Assembly: GCF_011390835.1 (NCBI RefSeq)
Contig: NZ_JAABRQ010000004.1
Span: 62,001-126,000, forward strand
Source: Hydrogenophaga sp.
GTDB taxonomy: Bacteria > Pseudomonadota > Gammaproteobacteria > Burkholderiales > Burkholderiaceae_C
Direction of reading: 5' to 3'
DNA length: 64,000 nt
Of this stretch, positions 52,844-60,717 are shown piece by piece. Below the pieces are notes generated by a model, which did no database searches, had not been told where the DNA came from, and was given only the letters and a program-made list of their open reading frames with translations. Position numbers and translations under genes: made by a program. Position 1 is the first letter of the stretch, and the number at the start of each line of letters is the position of its first letter.

Positions 52844-54553
52844 ATGTCCCGATCTGATCGCCTGCAGCGCTGGTTGCCGTTCCTGAGCTGGCCACGGCCC
52901 GACCTGCCGCTGCTGCGCAGCGAGGCCATGGCCGGCGTGACGGTCGGCCTGATGGTGGTGCCGCAAGGCATTGCCTACGCCAGCCTGGCCGGCATGCCGC
53001 TGATCACCGGCATCTACGCGTCCATGCTGCCGGCACTGATCGCGGTGCTGTTCAGCGCCTCGCCGCGCCTGTCGGTCGGCCCCACTGCGCTGACCTGCCT
53101 GCTGGTGAGTGCCTCGCTCACCGGGCTGGCCGAGCCGGGGAGCGCGCGCTGGATCGAGCTGGCGATGTGGCTGGCGCTGCTGTCCGGGCTGCTGCAGATC
53201 GCGCTGGGCTACCTGCGCTCAGGCTGGCTGCTCAGCCTGGTGAACGCGCCGGTGCTCATGGCCTTCACCCAGGGTGCTGCGCTGCTCATCATCGGCTCAC
53301 AGCTGCCCGCGCTGCTTGGCCTGCCGGACGGCTGGGCCGGCTTCATCGCGCAACCCAGCATCCACGCGCCGACGCTGGCGTTTGGTCTGGGCGCCACCGC
53401 CGCGCTGCTGCTGGCGCGCCTGCTGCCCAAGGGCTTTCCGATGGTGCTGGTGCTGGTGGTGGCGAGTTCGGCACTCAGTGCCGTGATCGGTTTCGAGGCT
53501 GGCGGCGGCGCCGTCATTGGTGACCTGCCCCAGGGCCTGCCCGGGCTGGCACTGCCCGCCTGGCCCGGCTGGGACACGCTGGGCCAGCTGATCCTGCCCA
53601 CGCTGGTCATCACCCTGGTAAGTTTTCTGGAAACCGCGTCCAGCGCGCGGATCGACACCCGCGAGCAAGGCCAGCGCTGGGACCGCGAACAAGATCTGAT
53701 CGGCCACGGCCTGGGCAAAATCGCCGCCGGCCTCAGTGGCGCCTTTCCCACCAGCACCTCGTTTTCCCGCTCGGCGCTCAACCGCTTCGCCGGTGCGCGC
53801 ACCGGCTGGTCGGTGGTGTTCTCGGTCGCCCTGGTAGGCCTGGCGCTGATGTTCACGCCCGCGCTGCACCATGTGCCCATGGCGGTGCTGGCGGCAATCG
53901 TGGTGGTGGCCGTGCAGGGCCTGATCGCGCCGCGCGACTTTGTTCGGGTGTGGAAGGTCTCGCGGGTGGAGGCCGGCATCGCCGTGGTCACGCTGGCGGT
54001 GACAGTGCTGTCGGCGCCGCGCCTGTACTGGGGCGTGCTCACCGGCGTCGTCATGGCACTCAGCCACTTTTTGTTCATGCGACTGCACCCGCGCATCATC
54101 GAAGTGGGCCTGCACCCGGACGGCAGCCTGCGCGACCGCCACCTGTGGAACCTGCCGTTGCTTGGGCCTCACACCTACGCCGTGCGCATGGATGCCGCCC
54201 TCGACTTCGCCACCGCCAACGACCTGGAGCGCACCATCACGCTGCACATTGTTCGCCACCCCGACACCCGTCACGTGCTGCTGATCGCCCACCCCATCAA
54301 CTGGATCGACGCCACCGGCGTCGAAGTCTTCGGCACGCTTCGCGCCCAGCTGCTGGCGCAAGACATCACGCTGCACCTGGTGGGCCTGAAGCTGCCGGTT
54401 GAGCGCCTGCTCAAGGCGGCCGGGCACCTGGCAGAAGACCCGCGGCTGCGGCTGTACCGGACCGAAGCCGAGGCGCTGCAGACCGCGTGGGAAGAAGCCA
54501 GCGCAGAGCCGGGTGGCCAGCCTGAACCTGCGTCCTCCGCCTCACCAGCCTGA
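52844..54553 (+). CDS. SulP-family anion transporter with STAS domain
   Basis: 569 aa. SulP core with GLMVVPQGIAYASLAGMPLI, SVGPTALTCLL, FPTSTSFSRSALNRFAGART and NPAL-like SAPRLYWGVLTG; about 10-12 spans to residue 410, then a cytosolic STAS domain with HPINWIDATGVEVFGTLRAQ. Members carry sulfate, bicarbonate or other anions. The STAS Asp/Thr region is intact. Start ATG at 52844, 23 bp after LysR. The 3' end overlaps the convergent DUF427 gene by 12 bp. Confidence 0.9.
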   Translation: MSRSDRLQRWLPFLSWPRPDLPLLRSEAMAGVTVGLMVVPQGIAYASLAGMPLITGIYASMLPALIAVLFSASPRLSVGPTALTCLLVSASLTGLAEPGSARWIELAMWLALLSGLLQIALGYLRSGWLLSLVNAPVLMAFTQGAALLIIGSQLPALLGLPDGWAGFIAQPSIHAPTLAFGLGATAALLLARLLPKGFPMVLVLVVASSALSAVIGFEAGGGAVIGDLPQGLPGLALPAWPGWDTLGQLILPTLVITLVSFLETASSARIDTREQGQRWDREQDLIGHGLGKIAAGLSGAFPTSTSFSRSALNRFAGARTGWSVVFSVALVGLALMFTPALHHVPMAVLAAIVVVAVQGLIAPRDFVRVWKVSRVEAGIAVVTLAVTVLSAPRLYWGVLTGVVMALSHFLFMRLHPRIIEVGLHPDGSLRDRHLWNLPLLGPHTYAVRMDAALDFATANDLERTITLHIVRHPDTRHVLLIAHPINWIDATGVEVFGTLRAQLLAQDITLHLVGLKLPVERLLKAAGHLAEDPRLRLYRTEAEALQTAWEEASAEPGGQPEPASSASPA

Positions 54554-55096
54554 GCTGCCAGGGCCGCCCTTGAACGGCCCGACCAGTTCGGGCGTGACCC
54601 AGCCGCCATAGAAGCCGCCGGGCTGCGGCGTGACGGGCTCGCCGCCCACGGTGCAGTCCAGCCCCTGGGCGTAGAACGCCACGCAGTCGGCGATGGCCTG
54701 CGCCCCGGTCAGAGGTTCAGGGTAGCTCCAGCCAATGCGCTCCAGGCGATGCTCGCCGCGCACCAGCGACCAGTAGCAAGCGGGTCCCTTCCATTCGCAG
54801 AACGAGCCACCGCCGGCGGGTTGCAGCAGCGAGCGGTCCACATCGGTCCAGGGCAAGTAAAAACACGGCGGGTGCGCCGTTTCGAGCAGGCGGATCGCGC
54901 CGCACGTGCGCGCCAGCAGCACGCCGTTCCAGTGCACCACCACTTCGCGCGCATCGGCCTCCAGGGCTGGCGGGCGCGGGAAGTCCCACACGGAGGTTTG
55001 TCCCGGTGCAGGCACCACGGCAAACGGTGGCCGCGCCTGGCCGCGCCAGACCCACTGGCTACGGGCGCGGGCAATGTCTTGCGCTGAAGGGTTCAT
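54542..55096 (-). CDS. DUF427-domain protein
   Basis: 184 aa from the ATG at 55096; codons upstream do not look like protein. Two-part DUF427 fold: VVVHWNGVLLARTCGAIRLL, LPWTDVDRSL, SFCEWKGPACYWSLV, then CVAFYAQGLDCTVGGE. These small proteins are usually cytosolic and have no assigned activity. Convergent overlap of 12 bp with sulP. Interpretation rests only on family resemblance. Confidence 0.8.
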   Translation of the reverse strand: MNPSAQDIARARSQWVWRGQARPPFAVVPAPGQTSVWDFPRPPALEADAREVVVHWNGVLLARTCGAIRLLETAHPPCFYLPWTDVDRSLLQPAGGGSFCEWKGPACYWSLVRGEHRLERIGWSYPEPLTGAQAIADCVAFYAQGLDCTVGGEPVTPQPGGFYGGWVTPELVGPFKGGPGSSGW

Positions 55097-55389
55097 GGTG
55101 GTGTTCGTCCTGGTGGCACATGCGGGCTGTGCGGACACGCCCTGATGCTCGGTCTTCGCATGTTGCCCCGGATCGGCGATCTGGGAAGGCCTGCGGGTCA
55201 AAGCCCCGTTGTCTGCGCCATACGGCCGACTGGTACAGCCTCAGACGCGCGCCCTTTAACCTCGGCTCCGGGTCGGTTTGACACGGATCAAGCGATGAAC
55301 GCAGGCGAGCGTCAACAATAGTTCTGCGCTGTCTGCAGTGCCGCGCGTCAGGCCTACAAAGCGTGTCGAGACGCGCGGCCACTGGCTGA
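55097..55389. other. Intergenic stretch without a recognisable gene
   Basis: About 290 bp upstream of the DUF427 gene, 480 bp in all to the next intact gene. It should contain the DUF427 promoter. No RNA gene, repeat or protein-like frame was recognised before the remnant at 55390. Confidence 0.4.
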
Positions 55390-55581
55390 CCGGCCAGAAC
55401 CACACGAAAGGCCACTCATGAACACGTTGTCGCGCAGCCCACTTCCGCACCCGGCGCCGACATTGCACTGGCTCTCTTTCGACAGGGGTTGGTGCGCGTG
55501 GAGGTGAGCAGCACCGTGCGCCTGAACGGCTGCTTCAAGTTGCGGGATGACCGCATCGTCGCGCGGGGAACCATTCAATGA
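55390..55581 (+). pseudogene. Possible 3' remnant of an NTF2/limonene-epoxide-hydrolase-like gene
   Basis: An open frame with no ATG follows a TGA at 55387 and ends in a TGA that overlaps the next ATG (ATGA). Its last residues, GLVRVEVSSTVRLNG then CFKLRDDRIVARGTIQ, resemble the terminal strand of NTF2-like epoxide hydrolases (FEVRDGRIVLWRDYFD type). Overlap with the downstream start suggests it was once a coupled gene. Too short and degenerate to be sure. Confidence 0.3.
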
Positions 55582-56552
55582 AAACGCCCGCTTGGGCCTC
55601 CGTTGCTTTGGGCCTGCTGGTTGCTTGCCGGTGGATAGGCTGGCATTTCCAGCAAGACATCAAACGCGCCACCGCGTATTCTTCGGTTGGAGGCCAGGTG
55701 GTGGACACCGACTGCGGGCCGATCGAGTTTCAGGCTGCGGGGCAAGGCGTTCCTTTGCTGATCATCCATGGCAGCGGCGGTGGACATGACCAGGGCATGG
55801 CGTGGGCGCGGCCGCTGGCACAAGAGGGTGTGCGGGTGATTGCGATGTCGCGCTTCGGCTATCTCCGCACGCCCCGGCCTGCCGATGCCTCGCCCGAGGC
55901 ACAGGCCGATGCACACGTCTGCCTGATGGACGCGCTGGGCATCGCGCGCGCGGCGGTGATGGGCGTCTCGGCCGGCGGTCCGTCGGCGATGCAAACCGCC
56001 ATCCGACACCCGGACCGGATCAGCGGGCTGGTGCTGGTGGTGCCCATCGCCTGGAAGCCCGGCACGGTGACCGACTCCGCGCCGCCAGTGTCAGACGCGA
56101 AGGACGCATGGCTGCTGCGGCTGCTGGGTTCGGACTTCCTGTTCTGGACCGGGCTGCAACTGGCCCGCGATCAGCTGTTTCGGCATGTCCTGGCCACGCC
56201 ACCCGAACTGATTGCCGCAGCCAGCCCCAAGGAGCAGGCGCGGGTCAACGACCTGGCCGACCGCATTCTTCCGGTGTCGCTTCGCGCCGCAGGGTTGCGC
56301 GACGATACCCGCCTGGGCAAAAGCCTGGGACCCTATGAGCTCGCCGCCATCCAGGCGCCCACGCTGGTGGTGAGTGCGAGCGACGATGGCTTCGGTACCT
56401 ACGCCGCCGCCGAATACACCGCCCGGCACATCAACGGCGCGCGCTTTCTCGGCTTCGATCAAGGTGGCCACCTGCTGGTGGGGCAAGAAGAGACGGTGCG
56501 CACCGCCATCTTGGACCTGTTGAACGGCGAACTTTCGCGTGACACCAACTGA
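55578..56552 (+). CDS. Alpha/beta hydrolase with lipoprotein-like N terminus
   Basis: 324 aa. N-terminal hydrophobic part with a lipobox-like LVAC (residues about 14-17), then a hydrolase core: IIHGSGGGHDQG (oxyanion), nucleophile in MGVSAGGPSAM, acid in SASDDGFGTY and catalytic His in FDQGGHLLVG. Preceded by an ATGA overlap with the remnant frame. Class of substrate unknown; close relatives include haloalkane dehalogenase and esterase folds. Followed by DUF6544 90 bp later. Confidence 0.87.
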   Translation: MKTPAWASVALGLLVACRWIGWHFQQDIKRATAYSSVGGQVVDTDCGPIEFQAAGQGVPLLIIHGSGGGHDQGMAWARPLAQEGVRVIAMSRFGYLRTPRPADASPEAQADAHVCLMDALGIARAAVMGVSAGGPSAMQTAIRHPDRISGLVLVVPIAWKPGTVTDSAPPVSDAKDAWLLRLLGSDFLFWTGLQLARDQLFRHVLATPPELIAAASPKEQARVNDLADRILPVSLRAAGLRDDTRLGKSLGPYELAAIQAPTLVVSASDDGFGTYAAAEYTARHINGARFLGFDQGGHLLVGQEETVRTAILDLLNGELSRDTN

Positions 56553-56642
56553 CTTTCCCTTCGCACACGGTTTTCCGCAAAGGCTGCGCGGTGCCGTGCT
56601 TGTTCGGAATAGCGCTGCGAATCATCCCAAGGAGGTCGACCC

Positions 56643-57518
56643 ATGACGCTGATGAAGACGGCCCTGGTGATCGTGCTGCTGCTCGCGCTGGCACTGGCCG
56701 CGCTGGTCGCCTTCGGGCGCTGGCGCTGGGACGGTCTGACGCAAGACGTGTTCGCGCGCCTGGAGGCCGCGCGCGCTGAACACAAGACCATCACCTTTGA
56801 TGCGCGCGAGCTCGATGGCCTGCCGCCGGTGGTGCAGCGCTACTTCCGCACCGTGCTGCGCGACGGCGCGCCCATCGTTGCCGCGGTGTCGGTCGACCAC
56901 GCGGGTCACTTCAACATGGGCGAGACCACCGACCGCTGGATTCCCTTCACCTCGCGCCAGCGCGTGGTGACGCAGCGACCTGGCTTCGTGTGGGATGGCG
57001 ACATGCGCCTGCTGCCCGGCCTGAGCATGCGGGTGCACGATGCCTATGTGGCCGGCGAAGGCCTGCTGCGCCCATCCCTACTCGGCGCGTTCACCCTCAT
57101 GGAGTTGCGCGGAGGTGGCGACGTGGCGCAAGGCGAGCTCATGCGCTTCTTCGCTGAAGCCGCCTGGTACCCCACCGCCCTGCTGCCCAGCCAGGGCGTT
57201 CAATGGACAGCGGTCGATGACCGCTCGGCCAAGGCCACGATGAGCGACGGCCCGCTGACGTTGACGCTGAGCTTTGCCTTCACCGAGGACGGCCTGATGG
57301 AGTCGGTGCGCGCCGAGGCACGGGGCCGCACCGAAAGCGGCCAGATCGTCATGCGACCCTGGGAAGGACGCTGGTTCGACTTTCAGGAATCGGGCGGCAT
57401 GCGCGTGCCCATGCGCGGGGAGGTGGCCTGGCTGCTGCCAGCCGAGCTGGGAGGGCGCAAGCCCTACTGGCGCGGCATGATCACCTCGCTGCGCTACGAG
57501 CTGGCGAGCAGGCCGTAG
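56643..57518 (+). CDS. DUF6544-family membrane-anchored protein
   Basis: 291 aa with a perfect AAGGAGGTCGACCC ribosome site before the ATG at 56643, suggesting high translation. One N-terminal span (about 5-24, TALVIVLLLALALAALVAFG), then LDGLPPVVQRYFRTVLRDGA and a beta-rich domain (WIPFTSRQRVVTQRPGFVWD, AWYPTALLPSQGVQWTAVDD, MRPWEGRWFDFQE) typical of DUF6544. Function unknown. Confidence 0.82.
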   Translation: MTLMKTALVIVLLLALALAALVAFGRWRWDGLTQDVFARLEAARAEHKTITFDARELDGLPPVVQRYFRTVLRDGAPIVAAVSVDHAGHFNMGETTDRWIPFTSRQRVVTQRPGFVWDGDMRLLPGLSMRVHDAYVAGEGLLRPSLLGAFTLMELRGGGDVAQGELMRFFAEAAWYPTALLPSQGVQWTAVDDRSAKATMSDGPLTLTLSFAFTEDGLMESVRAEARGRTESGQIVMRPWEGRWFDFQESGGMRVPMRGEVAWLLPAELGGRKPYWRGMITSLRYELASRP

Positions 57519-57545
57519 CGGATTCTTGCGGAACGAGGATCGACA

Positions 57546-58556
57546 CTAAGCGTTTGCGACCCGTGCGGTGCCGCCCCTGAGGGAATAGCGTGTGAGGCCA
57601 TCGAGTGCCTCCACCTCGGCTTGCGCTCGACGATTCCCATAAACCGCTTCCTTGAGCCAGGCGAGTTCTTCATCCAGCAAGGGCTCGCTGACCACGCGGC
57701 AAGACCAGACCTTGGCGTCGGCATCCCAGCGGTAGCCCCGGGCCTTGAGCTTGTCTTTGGTCTCAAACGGTGAACCGGTCGCGCGAACCTGGTAGCTGGG
57801 CTGGGCTGCGGCATGGATCAACTGGCTCAGGCCGGTGGTGCCGCTGTCACCCACAGGCTGCGTCAAGACCTGCAGCAAGGCGTGGCAATCCACCTGTGCG
57901 CGGTGCGCGTCGTAAAACCAGCCTTGATCGTTGGCCAGCGCACTCAGCTTGGACGAGCCTGCGCCGGCGGCCTTCCAGTCGATATCCGCAAATGAGCAAG
58001 CCCATGGTTTGGCCGCAAAGCCGGGAAAGCGCGCCTCCACAAAGGGCCGGTCAAACCCGGCGTTGTGCGCGACGATCAGATTGGCTCTCGCCACCATGGC
58101 TGCCACCGTGGCGTCATCTAGGCGCTGACCTCGGACCATCTCATCGCTGATGCCTGTGATCTCCTGCGCCACGGGCGGAATGGGCATACCAGGGTCTTCG
58201 AATCCTTCAAAGATGTCGACCGGCCCGAAGGGCAGCCCGGTTGCCGAGTCCACCGCCACCAGCAGCATCGCCAGCTCGATGATCTTGTCTGCCTGGTGCG
58301 AGAGCCCGGTGGTTTCGGTGTCAAGGACCAGCACATGCTGCACACGGCTGTCATCCTCGCCTGTTTCCGGAATGTGCGACTTAGGGCCGTAGTCCAGACA
58401 AGGCACCAGTCGTCGAAGGACCCGGTAGTCGGCGTGTTGCGCCAGCAGGCGCGCCATTTGATCCCAGTTCGGCGCTTGGGGAGCGGCCTCTTCTTTCGCT
58501 GGGGTCGGCGGCTCTACCGGCTGGGGGGAATCGAATTCCAAACTGAACTGCGTCAT
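57546..58556 (-). CDS. DnaQ-like 3'-5' exonuclease with C-terminal DUF5710-like tail
   Basis: 336 aa. DEDDh exonuclease domain about 60-250: DTETTGL (first D and E), NLIVAHNAGFDRPF (third D) and HRAQVDCHALL (H and last D), so the active site is complete. A C-terminal tail (about 265-310) with GSPFETKDKLKARGYRWDAD then VWSC resembles DUF5710-type modules. Proofreading or RNA-trimming type enzymes share the fold; role unresolved. Stand-alone gene convergent with DUF6544. Confidence 0.88.
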   Translation of the reverse strand: MTQFSLEFDSPQPVEPPTPAKEEAAPQAPNWDQMARLLAQHADYRVLRRLVPCLDYGPKSHIPETGEDDSRVQHVLVLDTETTGLSHQADKIIELAMLLVAVDSATGLPFGPVDIFEGFEDPGMPIPPVAQEITGISDEMVRGQRLDDATVAAMVARANLIVAHNAGFDRPFVEARFPGFAAKPWACSFADIDWKAAGAGSSKLSALANDQGWFYDAHRAQVDCHALLQVLTQPVGDSGTTGLSQLIHAAAQPSYQVRATGSPFETKDKLKARGYRWDADAKVWSCRVVSEPLLDEELAWLKEAVYGNRRAQAEVEALDGLTRYSLRGGTARVANA

Positions 58557-58766
58557 GCGTCAAGGCTACCAGCCCTGACACCTGGCGAGCGCCGTCCAGC
58601 AACAGGCAAGGAGATCAGATGGGCCACGCGTGCGCCAGACGGTCAGCCTCTCCACGGATCATTGGTCTTGGACCTGGTGCGGCCCAAACGTCACACTGAT
58701 GTGGCTGCTGGGGAAAGGACTGGACTGTGGTGCGGGCCACGGGAAACCCACGCAAGTCGTTGATGT

Positions 58767-58842
58767 TGGTGCGGCTGGCGGGGATCGAACCCACGACCCT
58801 CGGCTTCGGAGGCCGATACTCTATCCACTGAGCTACAGCCGC
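58767..58842 (-). tRNA. tRNA-Arg(CCG), CCA encoded
   Basis: 76 nt on the minus strand. Acceptor GCGGCTG pairs with CAGCCGC, followed by discriminator A and encoded CCA. D arm GCTC-AGTGGATA-GAGT, anticodon stem TCGGC/GCCGA with loop CTCCGAA giving anticodon CCG, variable region GGGTC, T arm GTGGG-TTCGATC-CCCGC (with the TTCGA box). It reads CGG codons. All stems are perfect. Confidence 0.97.
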
Positions 58843-58897
58843 ATGCTGTCTGGAGACCAATAGTCTATCTGGAGGTCGCCTGGCCAATGACGACAAC

Positions 58898-58943
58898 CTT
58901 CGGAGGCCAATACTCTATCCACTGAGCTACAGCCGCATGCTGT
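58898..58943 (-). repeat. Duplicated 5' half of tRNA-Arg with leader
   Basis: 46 bp matching 58804-58849 with one mismatch: the tRNA from its first base through the anticodon loop, plus 7 bp of upstream leader (ACAGCAT). The copy ends in the anticodon-stem 3' side and continues into unrelated sequence. It lies upstream of the intact tRNA in the transcription direction, 94 bp away. Confidence 0.9.
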
Positions 58944-58984
58944 AAGAAGACCCATCGTCAAAAAGTGGCGATGTGCCCCGGGCG

Positions 58985-58990
58985 ACTATA
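58985..58990 (-). promoter_or_regulatory. Candidate tRNA promoter -10 box
   Basis: TATAGT on the minus strand followed by a GC-rich discriminator (CGCCCGG), the pattern of stable-RNA promoters under stringent control. The predicted start near 58978 lies upstream of the duplicated 5' half. No good -35 box was found at 17 bp. Confidence 0.4.
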
Positions 58991-59058
58991 GCCCTTGGAG
59001 ACTTCTGCGCTGCCCACCGAGCGTGGGCGCGAACGGCCGAATTCTAACAGTCAGGGGT

Positions 59059-59094
59059 CTTGCAAGCCGCCTGCAAGAGGGCGCTCGGTATAAT
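59059..59094 (+). promoter_or_regulatory. Cytochrome c promoter with inverted repeat
   Basis: A perfect TATAAT at 59089-59094, about 83 bp before the cytochrome ATG, preceded by the inverted repeat CTTGCA-N7-TGCAAG (59059-59077) where the -35 box would be. A missing -35 consensus plus an operator-like repeat suggests activator control. Confidence 0.5.
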
Positions 59095-59176
59095 CAGCGG
59101 CTGCCCGCCGCGTGTGTGAATTCGCGGCCGGCCACTGTGGCCCTGAGGGCCCTATTCCGCTATCTTTGAGGAAACC

Positions 59177-60049
59177 ATGAGCGACCACGCGCACGAAGAC
59201 CACACCGGCCCCATCAAGACGCCTGCCCAGTTGCTCTGGACGTCGTTCTTTTTCTTCGTGGCGCCGATTTTCATCATCATCGGCTTGGTGTATTTCGTGA
59301 CCTCCGGCAACAAGCCCGCCGCTGGCGCGGTGGATGTCGAGCTGGCCACGGCGCAGCGCATCCAGCGCATCGGCACCGTGGAGTTGCGCGACGCCAACCG
59401 GCCGCTGGCCTCTGGCGAAGCCGTCTACGCCGCTCAATGCACGGCCTGCCACGCTGCCGGACTGGTGGGTGCGCCCAAGTCGGGTGACGCCGCCGCCTGG
59501 GCGCCTCGCATCGCTACCGGATACGAAGCCCTCCTGAACTCTGCCCTCAAGGGCAAGGGCGCCATGGGTGCTCAGGGTGGTGGCGCCTACAGCGACGTGG
59601 AGATCGGTCGTGCGGTGGTGCACATGGCCAATGCCGCCGGTGCCAAGTTCGAAGTGCCGGCTGCACCCGCAGCCGAAGGCGCCGCCGCGCCAGCACCTGC
59701 CGCTGAAGTGGCGGCAGCACCTGCACCTGCTCCGACGGTTGCTGCCGAGGTGGTGGCCGCTGCGCCTGCTGCAGCCGCTGCACCGGCTGCAGCCCCCATG
59801 ACCGTGGCCGCTGGCGCTGGTGAAGCGCTGTACAAGCAAGCCTGTACCGTGTGCCACGCTGCCGGGATCGCTGGGGCACCGAAGTCGGGGGACAAAGCTG
59901 CCTGGGGACCGCGCGTGGGCAATGGCGTGGAAGCGCTGACCGCCAGCGTGCTCAAAGGCAAGGGTGCGATGCCTCCCCGCGGTGGCTCGGCCGCCTCGGA
60001 CGCCGAGATCAGGGCCGCCGTGGAATACATGCTGGCCCAGCTCAAGTAA
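59177..60049 (+). CDS. Membrane-anchored di-haem cytochrome c5-like protein
   Basis: 290 aa. A single N-terminal span (residues about 19-41, LLWTSFFFFVAPIFIIIGLV) anchors it, probably with the bulk in the periplasm. Two cytochrome c domains follow: haem sites CTACH at 88-92 and CTVCH at 223-227, each with GAPKSGD-AAW-PR and KGKGAM, whose Met is the likely axial ligand. An Ala/Pro-rich linker (about 155-205) joins them. It carries electrons, probably to a terminal oxidase. Followed by a strong terminator. Confidence 0.93.
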   Translation: MSDHAHEDHTGPIKTPAQLLWTSFFFFVAPIFIIIGLVYFVTSGNKPAAGAVDVELATAQRIQRIGTVELRDANRPLASGEAVYAAQCTACHAAGLVGAPKSGDAAAWAPRIATGYEALLNSALKGKGAMGAQGGGAYSDVEIGRAVVHMANAAGAKFEVPAAPAAEGAAAPAPAAEVAAAPAPAPTVAAEVVAAAPAAAAAPAAAPMTVAAGAGEALYKQACTVCHAAGIAGAPKSGDKAAWGPRVGNGVEALTASVLKGKGAMPPRGGSAASDAEIRAAVEYMLAQLK

Positions 60050-60071
60050 GCCAGGCGCCTCGCGCACGAAC

Positions 60072-60096
60072 AAGCCGGTCAATGACCGGCTTTTTT
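60072..60096 (+). terminator. Intrinsic terminator of the cytochrome gene
   Basis: Stem AAGCCGGTC / GACCGGCTT (9 bp perfect), loop AAT, then a run of T (60091-60096). Lies 22 bp past the cytochrome stop and before the convergent DUF2946 gene. Confidence 0.92.
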
Positions 60097-60121
60097 ATCT
60101 GCCCGCTTGAAACAGGGGCGA

Positions 60122-60706
60122 TCAGTGAGGCTTCGCCGACGGACTGGGCTGCCGCGCCGTGTGCAGGCGCTGCGGGCTGCGCACAAAGCCGAACTCGGCA
60201 GGCAGCTGCTTCGACCACACGTCTTGCGGCGCCCAGTTGCCGCGCTCCACCGCATCGGCGGCGAGCGCCATGTCGCTGGTGTGCACCAGACCCAGGCCGA
60301 GCGCGGTCACCAGGTACAGCCGCCCCAGTTCGTCGAGCAGGCAGCGCTGCACCGGGCCCGCGTCCGCGCCGGTGTGGGCGAGCACCCGCCCATCGGGCTG
60401 CAGGCGCCAGACAAAAGGCGTGGCTTCCAGCTCCAGGTACACCCGCTGGGGTCCGTTCTGGAAAAACCATTGGCCTTGCTCGTCGGCGGCGCAATTGCGG
60501 TGGATGAAATCGATCAGCTTGTCGTGTCGCAGCAGCGAGCCTTTGCTGGCCTGGCCGGTTTCGCCTGGCTCCAGCGCAAAGGGGCCGGCCGCCTGGGTGC
60601 TGTCATCGCGCATGTACCAGTTACCGCGGGCATCGAGCCCCAGCCAGCCGAAGCAGTGCGGCACGTTGGGCCATTTGGCGAGAGCGGCTTTGACCAGATC
60701 GTCCAT
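60122..60706 (-). CDS. DUF2946-family protein
   Basis: 194 aa from the ATG at 60706. Betaproteobacterial family opening MDDLVKAALAKWPNVPHCFG, then WLGLDARGNWYMRDD, KLIDFIHRN, WFFQNGPQRVYLELEATPFV and LGLGLVHTSDMAL. Cytosolic, Trp/Asp-rich; function unknown. Located 11 bp downstream of the YheT gene and so probably last gene of the same minus-strand operon. Confidence 0.82.
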   Translation of the reverse strand: MDDLVKAALAKWPNVPHCFGWLGLDARGNWYMRDDSTQAAGPFALEPGETGQASKGSLLRHDKLIDFIHRNCAADEQGQWFFQNGPQRVYLELEATPFVWRLQPDGRVLAHTGADAGPVQRCLLDELGRLYLVTALGLGLVHTSDMALAADAVERGNWAPQDVWSKQLPAEFGFVRSPQRLHTARQPSPSAKPH

Positions 60707-60717
60707 GGACTCTTGTA

